Positions 14,846 through 15,651 of a DNA stretch of 15,651 bases are shown one piece after another. Each line of letters starts with the position of its first letter. Positions within the stretch are counted from its first letter, which is position 1. Origin of the DNA: Peptococcaceae bacterium (GTDB taxonomy: Bacteria > Bacillota > Dehalobacteriia > UBA7702). A program made the position numbers and the translations under genes. The stretch lies in assembly GCA_019415505.1 (NCBI GenBank), contig DXZC01000046.1, positions 1 to 15,651 on the forward strand, read 5' to 3'. The notes beneath the pieces are model-generated. The model was given only the letters and a program-made list of their open reading frames with translations, made no database searches and was not told where the DNA came from.

Positions 14846-14892
14846 AAAAACAAAAATGCACAGACGCATCACGATAATGCGTCTGTGCATTT
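14846..14892 (-). terminator. Terminator of the sigma-54 activator gene
   Basis: A perfect 16-bp stem (14854-14869 with 14877-14892) with a 7-base loop is followed on the - strand by TTTTTGTTTTT (14856-14846). It lies 23 bases after the activator stop codon and insulates the activator from mttB. Confidence 0.93.
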
Positions 14893-14915
14893 GCTATTTA
14901 TTCTACTCTCGTGTC

Positions 14916-15651
14916 TTATTTTAGATCCTTCCGGGCACGGGCCTTCTGTAAAATTCTCACCACAGTGCTTTGGTTAACCTCCAATAGCTTGGCCGCTTCA
15001 TAGGTGCTGCCGCTCATCTCATAGGCTTGTTGGGCCAAGGCTGTTTCCAATTCCGCTTTAGCTTGTTTTAGCGGCATTATGCCCGTATAAATCAGACTGC
15101 CCTGTTTCTCGCTTTCAGAATGTAGATACTTACTCAGCTCTTCTTCCCCCAGGATGTCGCTTTCCGAGGCTACCATGGCCCTCTCCACGGTGTGCTGTAG
15201 CTCCCGGACATTACCCGGCCAATCGTGGCGGGCTAAGAGATTTAAGGCTGAGGTAGAAAATTGCTTATTCAAGTTATATTCATAGTTAAATTTTTGTAAA
15301 AACATATTGGCCAAGGGTATAATGTCCTTTACCCTCTCCTTGAGCGGGGCTAAATGTATGGGCATGACCTCAAGGCGGTAGTATAGGTCGCCCCGGAAGT
15401 CACCGGATTTAACCATAGCCTTCAGGTCCCGGTTGGTGGCGGCAATCACCCGCACGTCAATGGGGATTTTCTTAGTACCGCCTACTCTGGTAATCTGCCG
15501 TTCTTGCAGAAATTCCAAAAGCTTTACCTGTAGCTCTAAGGGCAATTCACCGATTTCGTCAAAGAAAACCGTGCCCCCGTTAGCCACCTCTATTTGGCCT
15601 TTTTTACCTTTTTTGGCTGCGCCGGTAAAGGCCCCTGGCTCATAACCAAAG
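14916..15651 (-). CDS. Sigma-54-dependent transcriptional activator (5' end outside window)
   Basis: The visible 244 residues are the C-terminal part of a bacterial enhancer-binding protein. At the window edge the frame reads FGYEPGAFTGAAKKG, with the GAFTGA loop that contacts sigma-54. Then come Walker B GGTVFFDEIGEL, sensor I AATNRDL, FRGDLYYRLEV with the arginine-finger region, and WPGNVRELQHTVERA of the AAA+ lid. The last ~45 residues hold a helix-turn-helix of the TyrR-like kind (STYEAAKLLEVNQSTVVR). Walker A and the sensor domain lie outside the window, so the signal cannot be read. A GTG at 15587 is not the real start because conserved domain continues before it. It is upstream of a sigma-54 promoter and mttB in the same direction, so it probably switches on methylamine use. 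Confidence 0.95.
   Translation of the reverse strand, partial: FGYEPGAFTGAAKKGKKGQIEVANGGTVFFDEIGELPLELQVKLLEFLQERQITRVGGTKKIPIDVRVIAATNRDLKAMVKSGDFRGDLYYRLEVMPIHLAPLKERVKDIIPLANMFLQKFNYEYNLNKQFSTSALNLLARHDWPGNVRELQHTVERAMVASESDILGEEELSKYLHSESEKQGSLIYTGIMPLKQAKAELETALAQQAYEMSGSTYEAAKLLEVNQSTVVRILQKARARKDLK

Noticed and set aside
14846..14892. 16-bp inverted repeat as an activator-binding site
   Set aside because: The T-tract on the - strand and its position right after the activator stop make it a terminator; a regulatory role is not needed to explain it.

Overview
The window looks like a chromosome segment from an anaerobic, low-to-mid GC Gram-positive bacterium (Bacillota, class Clostridia; I cannot name the genus). 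The signs are AGGAGG-type ribosome binding sites, TTG starts next to good Shine-Dalgarno sequences, many intrinsic terminators, lipoproteins with a Clostridia-like look, a Firmicutes-type pst-phoU-phoPR layout, and a trimethylamine methyltransferase gene with an in-frame amber codon, as found in pyrrolysine-using Clostridia and methanogens.

Left part (1-2155): a double ACT-domain protein with its own terminator, then a membrane-anchored zinc-ribbon/SH3-repeat protein that carries a 4 x 30 bp tandem repeat and has TTTACA repeats upstream. Centre-left (2200-8891): a complete phosphate regulon, all on the + strand and tightly packed: pstS (circularly permuted), an intercistronic hairpin, pstC-pstA-pstB-phoU with 1-4 base overlaps, then the response regulator and sensor kinase, closed by a strong terminator. 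TTTACA direct repeats before pstS are likely PhoP boxes, so the regulon probably controls itself.

Middle (8892-11821): about 810 bp without a credible gene but with a good extended -10 promoter and a hairpin-rich transcribed leader. It precedes a secreted protein of unknown function and a lipoprotein built from two copies of a ~90-residue unit. A bidirectional terminator separates these from the convergent right part.

Right part (11822-15651, all on the - strand): transcription order is a sigma-54 activator (5' end outside the window), its terminator, a near-consensus -24/-12 promoter, the methyltransferase gene mttB, and a TSUP-family permease. The mttB reading frame is split by one TAG codon. 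Read through as pyrrolysine at residue 329, it gives one 491-residue protein, close to the ~495 residues of archaeal MttB, with its amber at about the same place. The other 13 genes whose 3' ends are visible stop at TAA or TGA, none at TAG, and mttB itself ends in TAA. This pyrrolysine-dependent, apparently sigma-54-controlled methylamine module without an adjacent corrinoid-protein gene is the most notable content; the permuted PstS is second.
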